A stretch of DNA of 64,000 nucleotides. Source: Paulinella micropora (Eukaryota > Cercozoa > Imbricatea > Euglyphida). Both the position numbers and the translations under genes were made by a program. The stretch lies in the NCBI GenBank assembly GCA_009731375.1, contig BJOX01000198.1, positions 498,440-562,439 of the forward strand. Direction: 5' to 3'. The notes under the pieces were generated by a model. The model saw nothing but the letters and a program-made list of their open reading frames with translations, did no database searches and was not told the DNA's origin. The first letter of the stretch is position 1, and each line of letters starts with the position of its first letter. Positions 48,575 through 58,339 of the stretch are shown here, piece by piece.

Positions 48575-49553
48575 CTTGGGCGCCCCAGGCATAAAGTACG
48601 CCGCCAGGCGTGCTTGCCCTTTGTGAGCCGTGCGAACTGATCTAAACTTTTTTGTTGTCTCTTGTTCGTTTCTCGGCTAGAAACCTATGTGTCGGGGTGT
48701 GTCTTCTTCTTCTCTAAACACGGTGCTGCTTGTGAGCACAGCCGCACCTAACTTTCAAGGTCGAAGCTGTACGTCAATAGAGCTTTAATTCAGTGTAATT
48801 TGTTTGTACTATTCTTAGCGCGGCCTTTTCTGTTGGTTCTGTCGGAATACACGAAGCTATCTAATTTTGGTATTAAAGCCCGGAAGACGGTTCAGCTGAG
48901 GGGTGATATAGTCGAACTTGAATTTTTAAGGAACTGATATAGCTGAAAAAGGCAGTATCACCGTAAAACCAGTGTAACTTTCCGGGAGAATTTCGCGCAC
49001 TGTTTTTTTTTCACGGTTTTTTTTTTGGGAAGTTGAGTGCAAACGGCAGTCCTCCCTCCCCCCTCCCCCTTCTTCCAACTAGACGAGGGAACGGGAGGAG
49101 AAAGAGGACTGGAGGATCAACATCGGCGGAGTAGGGGGAGAGGGGGGGGGGGGGGGGGTTCCCCCCCCCCCCCCCCCCTTNNNNNNNNNNNNNNNNNNNN
49201 NNNNNCCCTCTCCCGCTCCCGATCCTCAGACGGGGGACTAAAACAATCCATGCTTCCTCCTCCCCGGCCTCTTCCCTCTCACTCTCTTAGTTCTCAATGC
49301 CAAGTGTAAGGCTTTGTCGAGCTTTAATAACAAAAAATTTATACATTCTTGGCGCGCCCCTGGGGGTTGAGTGCAAACGGCAGTCCTCCCTCCCCCCTCC
49401 CCCTTCTTCCCAACTAGGCGAGGGAACGGGAGGAGAAAAAGGACGGGAGGATCAACATCGGCGGAGTAGGGGGGGGGAGGGGAGTTACCCTTGCCCCGCC
49501 CCTCTTTTTTCGTCCCGTTTATTTTATCCTCCCGTTCCCTTCCTCTGTTCTAG
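48575..49553. other. Spacer without recognised gene; 110-bp tandem duplication
   Basis: 48575-49020 is ordinary sequence where no exon could be fixed; a first exon of the 49.55-kb gene may hide here. GTTGAGTGCAAACGGCAGTC ... GGATCAACATCGGCGGAGTA occurs at 49034-49140 and again at 49369-49473, a direct duplication. A poly-G/C block and 25-N gap lie at 49142-49205. Confidence 0.6.
49273..49359 (-). terminator. 3'-end element copy D (minus orientation)
   Basis: Minus strand: GGCGCGCCAAGAATGTATAA, TTTTTTGTTATTAAAGCTCG, ACAAAGCCTTACACTTGGCA, TTGAGAACTAAGAG. Full match to copies at 21584 and 24226, but no minus-strand gene was identified upstream of it. Confidence 0.6.
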
Positions 49554-51194
49554 TTGTCTTCTCTCCTCGAGCCTCCCCCCGGAAACCTAAGCTCCCCAGT
49601 GGTTTGGCTGGGTAGCGCTCGTCGGTGCCGCCCTTCTCTACAGCACCGCCGGCGGAGCCTCAGCAGCTGGTCTGATTCTGTGTGTGTACACCTACTCGAA
49701 GAAGACGCTACGCCAACCTTGTACGCCGTGACCCTGTGGGCACAGCCCGTCGACGCGTTGCTGGACCCAGCCCCGATCTCTGCAAACCCTCCCGCGGACG
49801 TGTGCCAGCCTGGCTACGTCCTTTGTTCGCAGTACAAAGGCCGCTGGATCACCGCCGACTCACTGCAGAATTCGCTAGGTTGTAGCCTGCCAATCATCAC
49901 CGCTCGCTACGAGGATCTGCCACGGCCGGGAGAAGTCATCGCCACGCACCACTATTCTGTAGATTGTGTGCTGCTGGGCTCCGAATTCGTGCGAGTCCGG
50001 GGCGTACAGTACTGGGGGTTGCTGGTAGCAGCGCTGTTGCTGTGCTGCGGTGCCCTGTGCGGTTCGGGTTTCTTAGTACAGCACAACTCTCGACTGCGCT
50101 GGCGTAAGGAACTCGCGGAGCCACCGGCGGAAGAAACGGCAGAAGAAACGGGAGAAGAGCTGGTGCGCGTCTTTTGCGACGGAGATGACGAGGGGACGTA
50201 TGTACTGGCGCCCGCGGAAGTGGCGTGGGCGGCGGCGCCCGATGCACTGCGCGGGTTCTGCGACGTGGTCCAGCTGCCTGTGGGGCACGACCGAGCCACG
50301 TTTATTAGGTACTTGCAGTTGGTAGAGGTGGCTGGTCTGTCTAGTGAGCCAGTCAGGGACTGGGAACGCTGCACCAACCTAGCGCTGAGCCTCATACGCG
50401 CGCAGGAATGGTCGTCCGACGACGCGCTGCGCGTGTATAACTCGTTGGACCCCTGGGCGACGGACGACCGCCCGCTCACACAGAACGTGCTGCTCCTCTT
50501 GTTGCAGCTGGAGCACCGAACCGGGGGCTGGTTATTCAGCCGGCCGCCGTCGTCGTCCCGGCACGTACGCACCGCGTACGCGGTGTTGGTAGCTTGCTTC
50601 GCGGCGGCCGGTCTGTGGGTTGCTAGGCACTGGGGGCCCCGGCCCCAGTACCCGCAATTGCTGCCCCTCGTGTGCGCCTCGGTGCTAGGGGCGATGGGGC
50701 TTACGGCACGCGCCCGTTTGGCGCGCCACGTGTTGCTGGCCTGGTCTGTGTCGGGGGCCCTGTTGTGTCTCGCGGTGCTGTTCTTCGTGCTGTCGGCCAG
50801 GACGCGGTCTCAGCACTTGTGGCTCGGCGCCACTGCCCTAACTTTTGCAGTTTTTACGTATACCTTTAAGTACTGTAGCGACGCGCCCGGCGAACCCAAC
50901 AGCAAGAGACAGCTAGAATTCCGCAGCCCACAGCTCAGACAGGATTTCGACACCAAGCTAGAGCGGTTGAGCCAGCAGACAAGAAATCCCTCCGTTCCGA
51001 ACATCGTGCACTTCTCAAAGCCACGGCCCGTCCGTACCGGAGTGGTGTACCCCGCCGAGGCACAGCACTCTCGGGTGCCCTTGCTCCAGGCTGATGCGAA
51101 AGCTGGAAGTACTGCATTTCGTTCACTGGACACGCCCTTTGCACCTGAGCGAACTGCTACCTATGCTGTCGCTACAAGAGTTGTATCTTCATGA
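49554..51194 (+). CDS. Multi-pass membrane protein, spliced at its 5' end
   Basis: Open for 546 codons, beginning at TTG right after TCCTCTGTTCTAG preceded by a long pyrimidine tract, an excellent acceptor; no ATG lies in the first 300 codons, so an upstream exon must supply the start. Extracellular-looking Cys-containing N-part (PADVCQPGYVLCSQYKGRWI, LGCSLPIITARYEDLPRPGE), helix 1 (WGLLVAALLLCCGALCGSGF), a cytosolic acidic/helical domain, then four hydrophobic spans (YAVLVACFAAAGLWVA; LLPLVCASVLGAMGLTA; LLAWSVSGALLCLAVLFFVL; LWLGATALTFAVFTYTF). The last ~40 codons overlap an LRR fragment in another frame (51083) and may not be its true end. Family unknown. Confidence 0.6.
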   Translation: MSSLLEPPPGNLSSPVVWLGSARRCRPSLQHRRRSLSSWSDSVCVHLLEEDATPTLYAVTLWAQPVDALLDPAPISANPPADVCQPGYVLCSQYKGRWITADSLQNSLGCSLPIITARYEDLPRPGEVIATHHYSVDCVLLGSEFVRVRGVQYWGLLVAALLLCCGALCGSGFLVQHNSRLRWRKELAEPPAEETAEETGEELVRVFCDGDDEGTYVLAPAEVAWAAAPDALRGFCDVVQLPVGHDRATFIRYLQLVEVAGLSSEPVRDWERCTNLALSLIRAQEWSSDDALRVYNSLDPWATDDRPLTQNVLLLLLQLEHRTGGWLFSRPPSSSRHVRTAYAVLVACFAAAGLWVARHWGPRPQYPQLLPLVCASVLGAMGLTARARLARHVLLAWSVSGALLCLAVLFFVLSARTRSQHLWLGATALTFAVFTYTFKYCSDAPGEPNSKRQLEFRSPQLRQDFDTKLERLSQQTRNPSVPNIVHFSKPRPVRTGVVYPAEAQHSRVPLLQADAKAGSTAFRSLDTPFAPERTATYAVATRVVSS

Positions 51195-51522
51195 CTGTGC
51201 ACACCTGGAGGATTTTGACGAGCTACAGTACGTACCCGAGCTGCGCCAAGTGACAGCCGCTCACTGTACAGGCCTGGTCTTGGAAGATATAGCCTCATTG
51301 CTGGTTCAGCCCCAGGATTCGCTGCGCACGTTGCATTTGCGAGAACATGAACATTTCGTGCCTCACTCACTGGTGCAAACCGCTGCCTCGGCATGCAGCA
51401 GGGTGGAACTGCTGTACAACGACCAGATTATCTACCAGCCTGCCCAAAGACGGGGACAATCAGAAGCGACGGAGGGAACTTCCATCTTACTACTAGGGGC
51501 TGGTTCCGACAAAAATCGCTGA
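51083..51522 (+). pseudogene. LRR fragment overlapping the membrane-protein frame
   Basis: After CTTGCTCCAG the frame reads (A)DAKAG or, in the LRR frame, MRKLEVLHFVHWTRPLHLSE, LSLQELYLHDCAHLEDFDEL, LRQVTAAHCTGLVLEDIASL, LRTLHLREHEHFVPHSLVQT, to a stop at 51522. This is the tail of an LRR protein whose front is missing; either a terminal exon or a 5'-truncated relic. Bases 51523-51800 carry no gene. Confidence 0.5.
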
Positions 51523-51822
51523 ACCTCTTCAAAGCACAGCACAACCTTTTGCAGCCAGTCCAGACTTTGGCGGAGCCATTCCAACACACGTATATTTAAA
51601 CCGGCCTGTTGTCGCGGTTTTGTGAAACCTTGAACTCGAACCTGTAATCGTGTAGGTTGTGGCGCACGGTCGCGTACCGCAGCTTCTTCAGCTCTTGCAG
51701 TTGGGTTTGTTCTGGTGCTGAACGGGCCGCTCGGGTTGCTTTCCTGCAAAAAAAACCGTACGCTATTTTTTTGGGGGGTGCAAATGACAATCTCCTCCCC
51801 CTTCCCTTTCGCGAGGTTGACT

Positions 51823-52125
51823 AGGATAGACGGTAGTGGAAAACCCGTGCTGATGAAGAAGGAGATGCTATATGACCCCAGAGTCCCGGTAAACATAGTT
51901 TCAACGGGTAGTATGGACCACGTCCACCACAGATCTGTTATTCACCAAAACGGACAACTCCTCATCCTAAAGCACCCCATAAGGATTAAAATGAGCGACG
52001 TTATTGTCAGGGGGAGAATGACGCCCGGTATGCTTTATCGCTGGGACACGGAACATGACAAACCACTTGACATCAACGAAAGATTTGACCCCAAGGTGAA
52101 AGTGAGAAAGGCAAAAACGGGGTAA
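51823..52125 (+). pseudogene. Copia protease C-terminal remnant
   Basis: Reads RIDGSGKPVLMKKEMLYDPR, VNIVSTGSMDHVHHRSVIHQ and GRMTPGMLYRWDTEHDKPLD, then stops at 52125. The DSGAS active site is absent because of the 5' truncation. Confidence 0.7.
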
Positions 52126-52189
52126 AAGGGGAGGGAATCCCCGAAAACAAGAGAGAGAAAGAGAGAGAAGAAGCGAGAGTTTGTGAGAA

Positions 52190-53493
52190 TAGAGAGACTA
52201 AGGGAAGCGTTCTATATGTTAGTTATCCGGAAACCGGCAAAGCAAAGAAGCCCATTGATATTTACGTCATGCATCAGTGCAGCGGGCATAAGGGATTACA
52301 GAATACCTATGCATTAGGCAAGGCTATGGGACGCAAGTTAGTAGGAAACGAGAATTTAGTTAAGTTTTGTGAAGCCTGTATGATAGGCAAGGCAAAGGAA
52401 TTGCCTAGGTTCAAAAAGAATAGAATCAGGAGAGGTAGGTACCCAGGTGAGATTTTGCACGTAGATACGGAAGGACCATGGACAGTAATGTCAATTCACG
52501 GTAAGTTCTATAAATTCTGCGTGACAGATGATTACTCGGGTTATAGCAAGGATTTTTATCTTAGACACAAGAACGAGTTCGTGGACTGTTTGAAGATGGC
52601 GGTAGCGTGGTTTGAAAGACAAACGGGTAATAAGTGTCGCCAAGTCACGTGCGACAATGAGTTCGTTGTTCCTAATGAGGTAATAGAGTGGTGGAAACCT
52701 CTACAATTCATTTGGAAGGCGACCGCGCCTGGTGATAAGGATGGTAACCCCATCGCGGAGAAAATGAACGACACAACTGCAGGGCCCGCAAGAGCCATGC
52801 TATGACGCTAATTTGCCTCCGCAGTTTTGGGCGGAGATGGAGCATACCGCTACCACTCTCCACAACATCTTGCCAGCCACCACTGGTCCAAGAAAAGGGA
52901 TTTCCCCTTTTGAACAGTGTTTAGGGTACAAACCGGCTATCCGGCAGCTGAAGCCTATAGGATGTATGGGTGTGATGTATGTCGGGAAGGGAGTAGGGAA
53001 AGGGAACTATAGGGGGAAGCGCGTAATGCTCTTAGGGTACGACGTGTTCAAGGAGCTTTATAGAGTTTGGGACGGCCGGAAGGTTATTCCGAACGTGCGC
53101 AATGTACGTTTCAATCCCCATATAGTCGGAAAGGAGGCTCACCCACCCAGAGTAGTATTCGAATGGGATGATGAATCTGAGGGGGAGAGTATAGATCACG
53201 GACAGCTTGAGAAGCCGATAGACGAGCCCGAACCGGAAACTCAGGGGGAGTCAAAAGAATACGAAAACGAACAAGAAGTCAAGGACGACACTGGTCCAGA
53301 TTTCAACATTCAATTCGACTCTAAAGGTAATCTCGCTGACAAACCAGAAGACGAGGCTGAGCCCGTCGATTCGTTAAGTGCACAAGACCCGGCAACAGAC
53401 CACCCCAGCAGGAGGTATGTAGAAGGGAAAGCACCAACCAAGGGCCTTACATGGGAGCAGAGTGATAGAATCACAACAGCTAACATACTATAG
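52190..53493 (+). pseudogene. Copia integrase, frameshifted
   Basis: Zinc-binding head (MHQCSGHKGLQNTYALGKAM .. CEACMIGK), core D in HVDTEGPW, D in TCDNEFV, E in VPNEVIEWW. A frame change near 52800 separates this from LPPQFWAEMEHTATTLHNIL and the acidic spacer; a stop follows ANIL at 53493. Confidence 0.75.
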
Positions 53494-53499
53494 TAAGAG

Positions 53500-54475
53500 G
53501 AAAACGAGAAATAAAGGATAGGACACCGGACACACCACCAGTCACTCAGCCGAAACCAGCTCCAGTAGTAATTTCGTTGAAAGGTGATAGGATAGACGTG
53601 CCGCAGTAGCGTTCGGAGAGTTATGGGCCAAGGAAAAGTACGGAGACAAATGGAAAGAAGCTAGGCGACAAGGAACAGTCTTAGAACCATGCGAGAAAGG
53701 TGAGAGACTTAAAGTCCATAAGAAGCCGAAACCTAGTCACCATGTAGCTTTTGATGACGGTCTGACAGAGAAGATGTTAGACAGCGAGATCCGGAAGTAC
53801 AAGGTAGACGTTGTTTCCCCGCCCGGAGAACTAGAGAGCGCAGCGATGTCCACAGATAGCATAATCGGAGAAGAGGCAAGTGAAGTTTTACTATACCTTA
53901 CTCTGAAAGTGCCCAAAGAGATAGTCGATGAGGGACTGACAGCTAAAGAGTTGAAAGCCGGAATGGCCAAAGAGATAGAAGCTCTTCAATCTTTCAACAC
54001 TTATACGTGGGTAAGTCTTACAGAGGCTAAGGATAAAGGAGTGAAGAAGATAGTTAGGCTAACATGGGTACATAAAGTCAAGTTAGACGAGAAAGGCAGA
54101 AAGTTCGTCAAGTCTAGACTAGCGCTGAGAGGAGATATGCTAGAGGCAGGAGTTAGTTATAATCCAGATCAGTTGTTTGTCCCATGTGCCGCACATCGTT
54201 CACTACTTGCTGTTGCTAAACTTGCTGCTTGGCATGGCCATAAGCTGTATGGTATTGACTTCAAGAATGCTTACCTAAATGCTCGAATGCATGACCCTGT
54301 TTATGCTTATGCACCTGATGGGTTAGACAGAGAGGGACATGAAGGTATGATATTGAGGATAAACGGAGCGCTTTATGGTGCGCCACAAGCAGGTAGGCGA
54401 TGGTATGAGATACTTGCACCTAAGTTGGAGGAGCTAGGATTTAGACTACTAGACTCAGACTTATGTTGTTGAAAA
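53500..54475 (+). pseudogene. Copia linker module and reverse transcriptase, interrupted
   Basis: 53590-53800 encodes, with a stop at 53608-53610, the same linker module as element 1 (LWAKEKYGDKWKEARRQGTV). RT reads LALRGDMLEAGVSYNPDQLF, DFKNAYLNARMHDPVYAYAP and LYGAPQAGRRW, then stops at 54470. FHVDDLIFSAPNE continues in the next frame. Confidence 0.75.
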
Positions 54476-54479
54476 GGAT

Positions 54480-55473
54480 AAGCCAATCAGAGATGCTATC
54501 ATAGGCGTTTTTCATGTAGACGATCTGATATTCTCGGCTCCTAACGAACGAGCGTATGATAAGTTTGCGAGCAAACTAGAGAAGTTTTATCCGTTAAAGC
54601 GCTTAGGAGTTGCGAAAGAATTCAAAGGCATAGAGATAGGAGGGAGGACGCATCTTGTTACACCAGACAAAGTACCAGAAACAGGTTTTGAAGGATGTAG
54701 GATACGCAGAGGCCCGCCCACTTAGTACGCCTAGCGCCGAGCACGAGCCAGAGCCCATGCAAGAGAATAGCGCTTTGCGAAAGCATTCAATACCTAGTTT
54801 GGTAGGTAAAGCTCTATTCTTGTCCAAAATGACTAGACCGAACATAGATCAGGCGTTGAACGCAGCTAGCGTCATGCAGACCATAGATGTAGGACTCACC
54901 TATGCCATGTTAGGACGTATCTTTAGATATCTAGTAGGTTCGTATAGAGGGATAGCTTTCCATGGACCGAAGTCCTCTCAAGAGGCAAGGACATATCCGA
55001 CTCTCACTTTATGGCCGGACGCAGCCCACAAAGTCTGTAAGAAGACTGGTAAGTCGAGGACAGGTTACCTAGTGTTATGGGGAGGTGACCCAGTAGCTTG
55101 GTTATCGAAACGGCAATGTAGAATAGCTTTAAGCTCTAATGACGCTGAAATCTTCGCAGCAGCAGAGTGTATTAGGGAGGGATTAGCTCTTAGACAAATA
55201 ACAGAGGAATTAGATATAGCCCAGAAAGGACCTATAGAACTGTTTGAGGATAATGCACAGACTATACTTGCAGCTGAGAGAGGGATGTCAGGACCACGCA
55301 CTAAACATCTTCCTTTAGAACTACATTTCATACATCATGCACAACGTGATAAAGAGATAAAGTTTGTAAAGGTAGGGACTAAGAAGCAGTTAGGAGACGT
55401 ATTAACCAAACACGTACATAAAGACCAATTTGAGTACTTAGTCAGTAAGTTTATGGTTAAGTTAGACGGATAG
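54480..55473 (+). pseudogene. Copia RT end and RNase H
   Basis: The main frame from 54655 reads TRPNIDQALNAASVMQT, SRTGYLVLWGGDPVAWLSKR, ALSSNDAEIFAAAECIREGL, RTKHLPLELHFIHHAQRD, ending LVSKFMVKLDG. It is cut from RT by frame changes, so the element cannot make an intact polyprotein. Confidence 0.75.
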
Positions 55474-56178
55474 GCGTTTTATTTTCGAAAACTCGCAAAT
55501 TTCCGCTAAGTCAATTCACTATGCCTTGTGTTGTCAGTTTTTCTTTTCTTTTCTTTTCTCAGTTTGCAGCATGTTCGACAAATTGTTTTATTCGACCACT
55601 TCGACTTCATCCGTTGACTTCAATTCGAGCGTTTAGAATGGAGCGGCAGCATTACAAGCTCAATCGGCCATTAACGACGAGAGCGGGATTTATAGACCAA
55701 CTACGTGATCGAGCTGTTTGTTTCGTGGAGATCATCGTGGAGACTTCATTTTCTGCGACACGTTGGATCGCATCGGAGCGAGCGAGTCATGGCGTCCTCA
55801 CGGGAGAGTGTTTACTTCATTCGTGATATTGTACTTACGCGAGCCTATTAAGAGGCGATATAAGGCGATTATGGCCATGAAAGTTGGGTAATTTACGTCA
55901 TTTGTACGTCCATAATTGTTATTACTGGTATGGCGGACTGAGTTATAACGATTTAATCGATTTTACAAGTCGAGATGCTCATATTGAGTGGCGAGTCGTA
56001 TTCACTCTGGACTTTCATCGATGTGTAATGATTTTACGTTTTGAGTCGCGTATTGATTTGTTTCACTTAATTTTAAGTCGTCACGTTCAATCGACTCAAC
56101 CTATCTAATTGTAATATATTAATATAACGAGGCGTTACGCGTTAATCGCACTATTGACATTGATCTAAGGGGGAGCGT
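55474..56178 (+). other. Copia 2 untranslated 3' region and polypurine tract
   Basis: About 700 bp of non-coding sequence between the RNase H stop and the LTR, with CTAAGGGGGAG at 56165-56175 as minus-to-plus strand primer site. No gene seen. Confidence 0.6.
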
Positions 56179-56496
56179 TGAAGGAGTGAAACGGACTTAG
56201 AGTTTTCGCGTGAAGTTTAGACTAATACAGTTACTATTAGTAGCTCAAGTCAATTGTGCGTAACGGTTGTTTTTAGGCATTTCGCATAGGACCAAAGACA
56301 TTGAGTAGCAGTTACTGTCATAACTGCGCACTTACTAGTTTGTCTCTGTTTTGTCTGTCAGTTCTCAGTTCTCAGAGACTGCCAGCGGATTAAAGTGTTG
56401 ATCGTGCATTCAGACTTCTAGCGGAGTCTCCCGGCAAACCGCAATATATATTAAGTGTAAGGTAAGGTCCGTGAGTGACCGGTATTTACCTATTCA
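56179..56496 (+). mobile_element. 3' LTR of copia element 2
   Basis: Begins TGAAGGAGTG after CGT and ends ..CTATTCA, 318 bp. It shares ordered blocks with the solo LTR ending at 13514. 56497-56755 after it holds nothing recognisable; (AAT)n with AAC variants occupies 56760-56835. Confidence 0.7.
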
Positions 56497-56762
56497 TCGA
56501 TGTCCAGAAAACTTATGGAAACTGAACTCAAAGTCATAGAGCATGGTTTCGTCATGCTGTCGGAACAATCCAAGCCCACCATTTTGAGGCACAAAAAGAT
56601 ATGAATTATACTTATTTGGGTTTTGTTTGTAATTTAAGACGTTGCCGGTGAATTGGATTGTGACGTTGGATCCTTGGATGTGGGTCTGGGATCCAGACCA
56701 AAAATTATCACTTATTACCGGTAGGATTCTAGGATTCTAGTTATTAGGATCCCGACGGTAAT

Positions 56763-56793
<31 letters not shown>

Positions 56794-56965
56794 TAATAAT
56801 AATAATAATAATAACAATAATAATAATAATAATATAGTAAAAAACAATAGATGACATGAGAAACGGTAGCTCTGCCAGTGAGACCCAACTTGGCCATAGC
56901 TATGCTATCAGTCTTGGTCGGCTCGCCCATCGTGACTCCACAGTGTGTGTGATGGCTTGTATCAC

Positions 56966-57430
56966 TCACTCTGTTTTCTGTCGCTTCCACGCTGGTGACC
57001 ACATGCTCTGGCTGTCCTCCCAGTCGGAGTCGCACCAAATATCATCAAAAAAGATGCCATCAATTAAAAACAACTGAAAGGCTTCAGAAGACGCAGCAGA
57101 AGGAGGAGAAGGAGGAGGAGTAGGAGTAGGAGGAGTAGAAAGAGTAGGTCCAGGACAAAAAAGAGGAAACGGAAGAGAAGGAGGAGGAGAAGGAGGAGGA
57201 GGAGGAGGAGGAGGAGAAGAAGAAGAAGAAGCAGAAGAAGAAGAAGAAGAAGAAGAAGAAGAAGGAAAAGAAGCCGTCGTTTTTGTCTCCCGTCTACGGG
57301 CGGCTTGAGCCCTTGGCGATGTTGCAGTTCGCACGCGCACGGGCCTCTCCGGTTCCAGTCCAGGTAAGCTCACCAAATCTTCGCAAACCTGACCAAAAGT
57401 TCCATTAGTTCTACTACCACTGCTATCCAA
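56966..57430 (-). CDS. Terminal exon of minus-strand spliced gene
   Basis: After GGTAGCGGGCAG, phase 0 opens 154 codons to TGA at 56966. The unique start (LDSSGSRTNGTFGQVCEDLV) and unique end (LIDGIFFDDIWCDSDWEDSQ then SMWSPAWKRQKTE) flank a Ser/Pro low-complexity middle encoded by a GAA/GGA microsatellite. It continues in phase from the exon at 57636-57735. The acidic-aromatic C-terminus with KRQK may be a nuclear or binding motif. Family unknown. Confidence 0.5.
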   Translation of the reverse strand: MDSSGSRTNGTFGQVCEDLVSLPGLEPERPVRVRTATSPRAQAARRRETKTTASFPSSSSSSSSSSASSSSSPPPPPPPPSPPPSLPFPLFCPGPTLSTPPTPTPPPSPPSAASSEAFQLFLIDGIFFDDIWCDSDWEDSQSMWSPAWKRQKTE

Positions 57431-57465
57431 CTGCCCGCTACCGCCACCAACACCATTATATTACA

Positions 57466-57469
<4 letters not shown>

Positions 57470-57534
<65 letters not shown>

Positions 57535-57535
57535 G
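57470..57535. repeat. (ACT)n microsatellite
   Basis: Intronic trinucleotide repeat. TA/GT/TATG arrays follow at 57740-57920, GA at 57966-57998 and TATC at 58065-58140. Confidence 0.9.
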
Positions 57536-57635
57536 CTACAATCACCACCACCACCATCACTATCTATCTCTCTATCTCTCTATCCAGACATACAGGTGTA
57601 CAGATAGAAAGGAAGGTAAATAGAGATATACGCAC

Positions 57636-57735
57636 CTCTTCATGGATTGTTAGGTTTGAGACATCCATGTCCTTCTTGGCATAGATCACTACTAGATACT
57701 TGCGCCCTTCAACCACGTCAAAATGGGGCCGATCA
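57636..57735 (-). CDS. Internal exon of minus-strand gene
   Basis: Acceptor ATATATAGAG, donor GAG then GTGCGT. Reads (G)DRPHFDVVEGRKYLVVIY then AKKDMDVSNLTIHEE. The first base completes the codon left open by the exon at 58246 (GG plus T), and the end is phase 0, matching the terminal exon. The segment KYLVVIYAKKD echoes EYLVVIKAVDG in the exon at 58811, hinting at a repeated beta-sandwich-like domain. Confidence 0.55.
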
Positions 57736-57804
57736 CTCTATATATTAATATATATATATATATATATGTATATATATTATATATATATATATATGTATAT
57801 ATAT

Positions 57805-57841
<37 letters not shown>

Positions 57842-57958
57842 ATGTGTGTATGTATGTATGTATGTATGCATGTATGCATGTATGTATGTATGTATGTATG
57901 TATGTATGCATGTATGTATATTTACATATGAACACACAGGTGAGTGGGCGAGAAGAGG

Positions 57959-58000
<42 letters not shown>

Positions 58001-58068
58001 GCTCTATCTATCCATTCATCATCCCACTTTATTACCTACCTACGTACCTACCTCCCTACATACCTACA

Positions 58069-58140
<72 letters not shown>

Positions 58141-58245
58141 GAACATTAGGCAAGGAAAAGGGGACCTTCCGGGTCTTGTAGTGAGCCCGCGGCCCTGGCG
58201 GCTTGTTGGCTTTTCTCTCCTTGTGCTCTGGGTTGTAATTCTTAC

Positions 58246-58319
58246 CCTTGGTCTGGATCCTCAGCATCTTCGCCATGTTGACCTTGCAGCACAGAGTAGA
58301 ACCAACCATCACTGATACT
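58246..58319 (-). CDS. Internal exon of minus-strand gene
   Basis: Reads SISDGWFYSVLQGQHGEDAE then DPDQ and two bases, donor GTAAGA. The acceptor (CTTAAGAAG) lacks a pyrimidine tract, so the 5' edge is uncertain, but the phase fits both neighbours. Bases beyond the donor also look codon-like in another frame (MAKMLRIQTKGKNYNPEHKE), so an alternative reading is possible. Confidence 0.4.
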
Positions 58320-58339
58320 CTTCTTAAGTTTGGCTGTTG

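Larger units (their letters stand above)
51800..56496 (+). mobile_element. Ty1/copia retrotransposon 2, 5'-truncated and decayed
   Basis: Plus-strand order is protease remnant, integrase, spacer, RT, RNase H, ~700-bp tail, polypurine tract CTAAGGGGGAG at 56165, LTR 56179-56496. The 5' LTR, gag and the protease active site are missing; homology starts near 51823. It is the same family as element 1 (same motifs in the same order), but differs in many residues, so it is an independent copy. It points away from the island. Confidence 0.85.

Noticed and set aside
19060-51800. Calling the island a giant-virus insertion outright
   Set aside because: No capsid, DNA polymerase, packaging ATPase, primase or other hallmark gene is present, and at least one complete intron plus several strong acceptors are seen. 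It is left as a hypothesis.
57250-57363. Plus-strand exon ending CAG-GTAAGC in the GAA repeat
   Set aside because: The reverse strand is open for 154 codons with unique ends and splices in phase with other minus exons; a plus exon would need an acceptor inside the GAA repeat.
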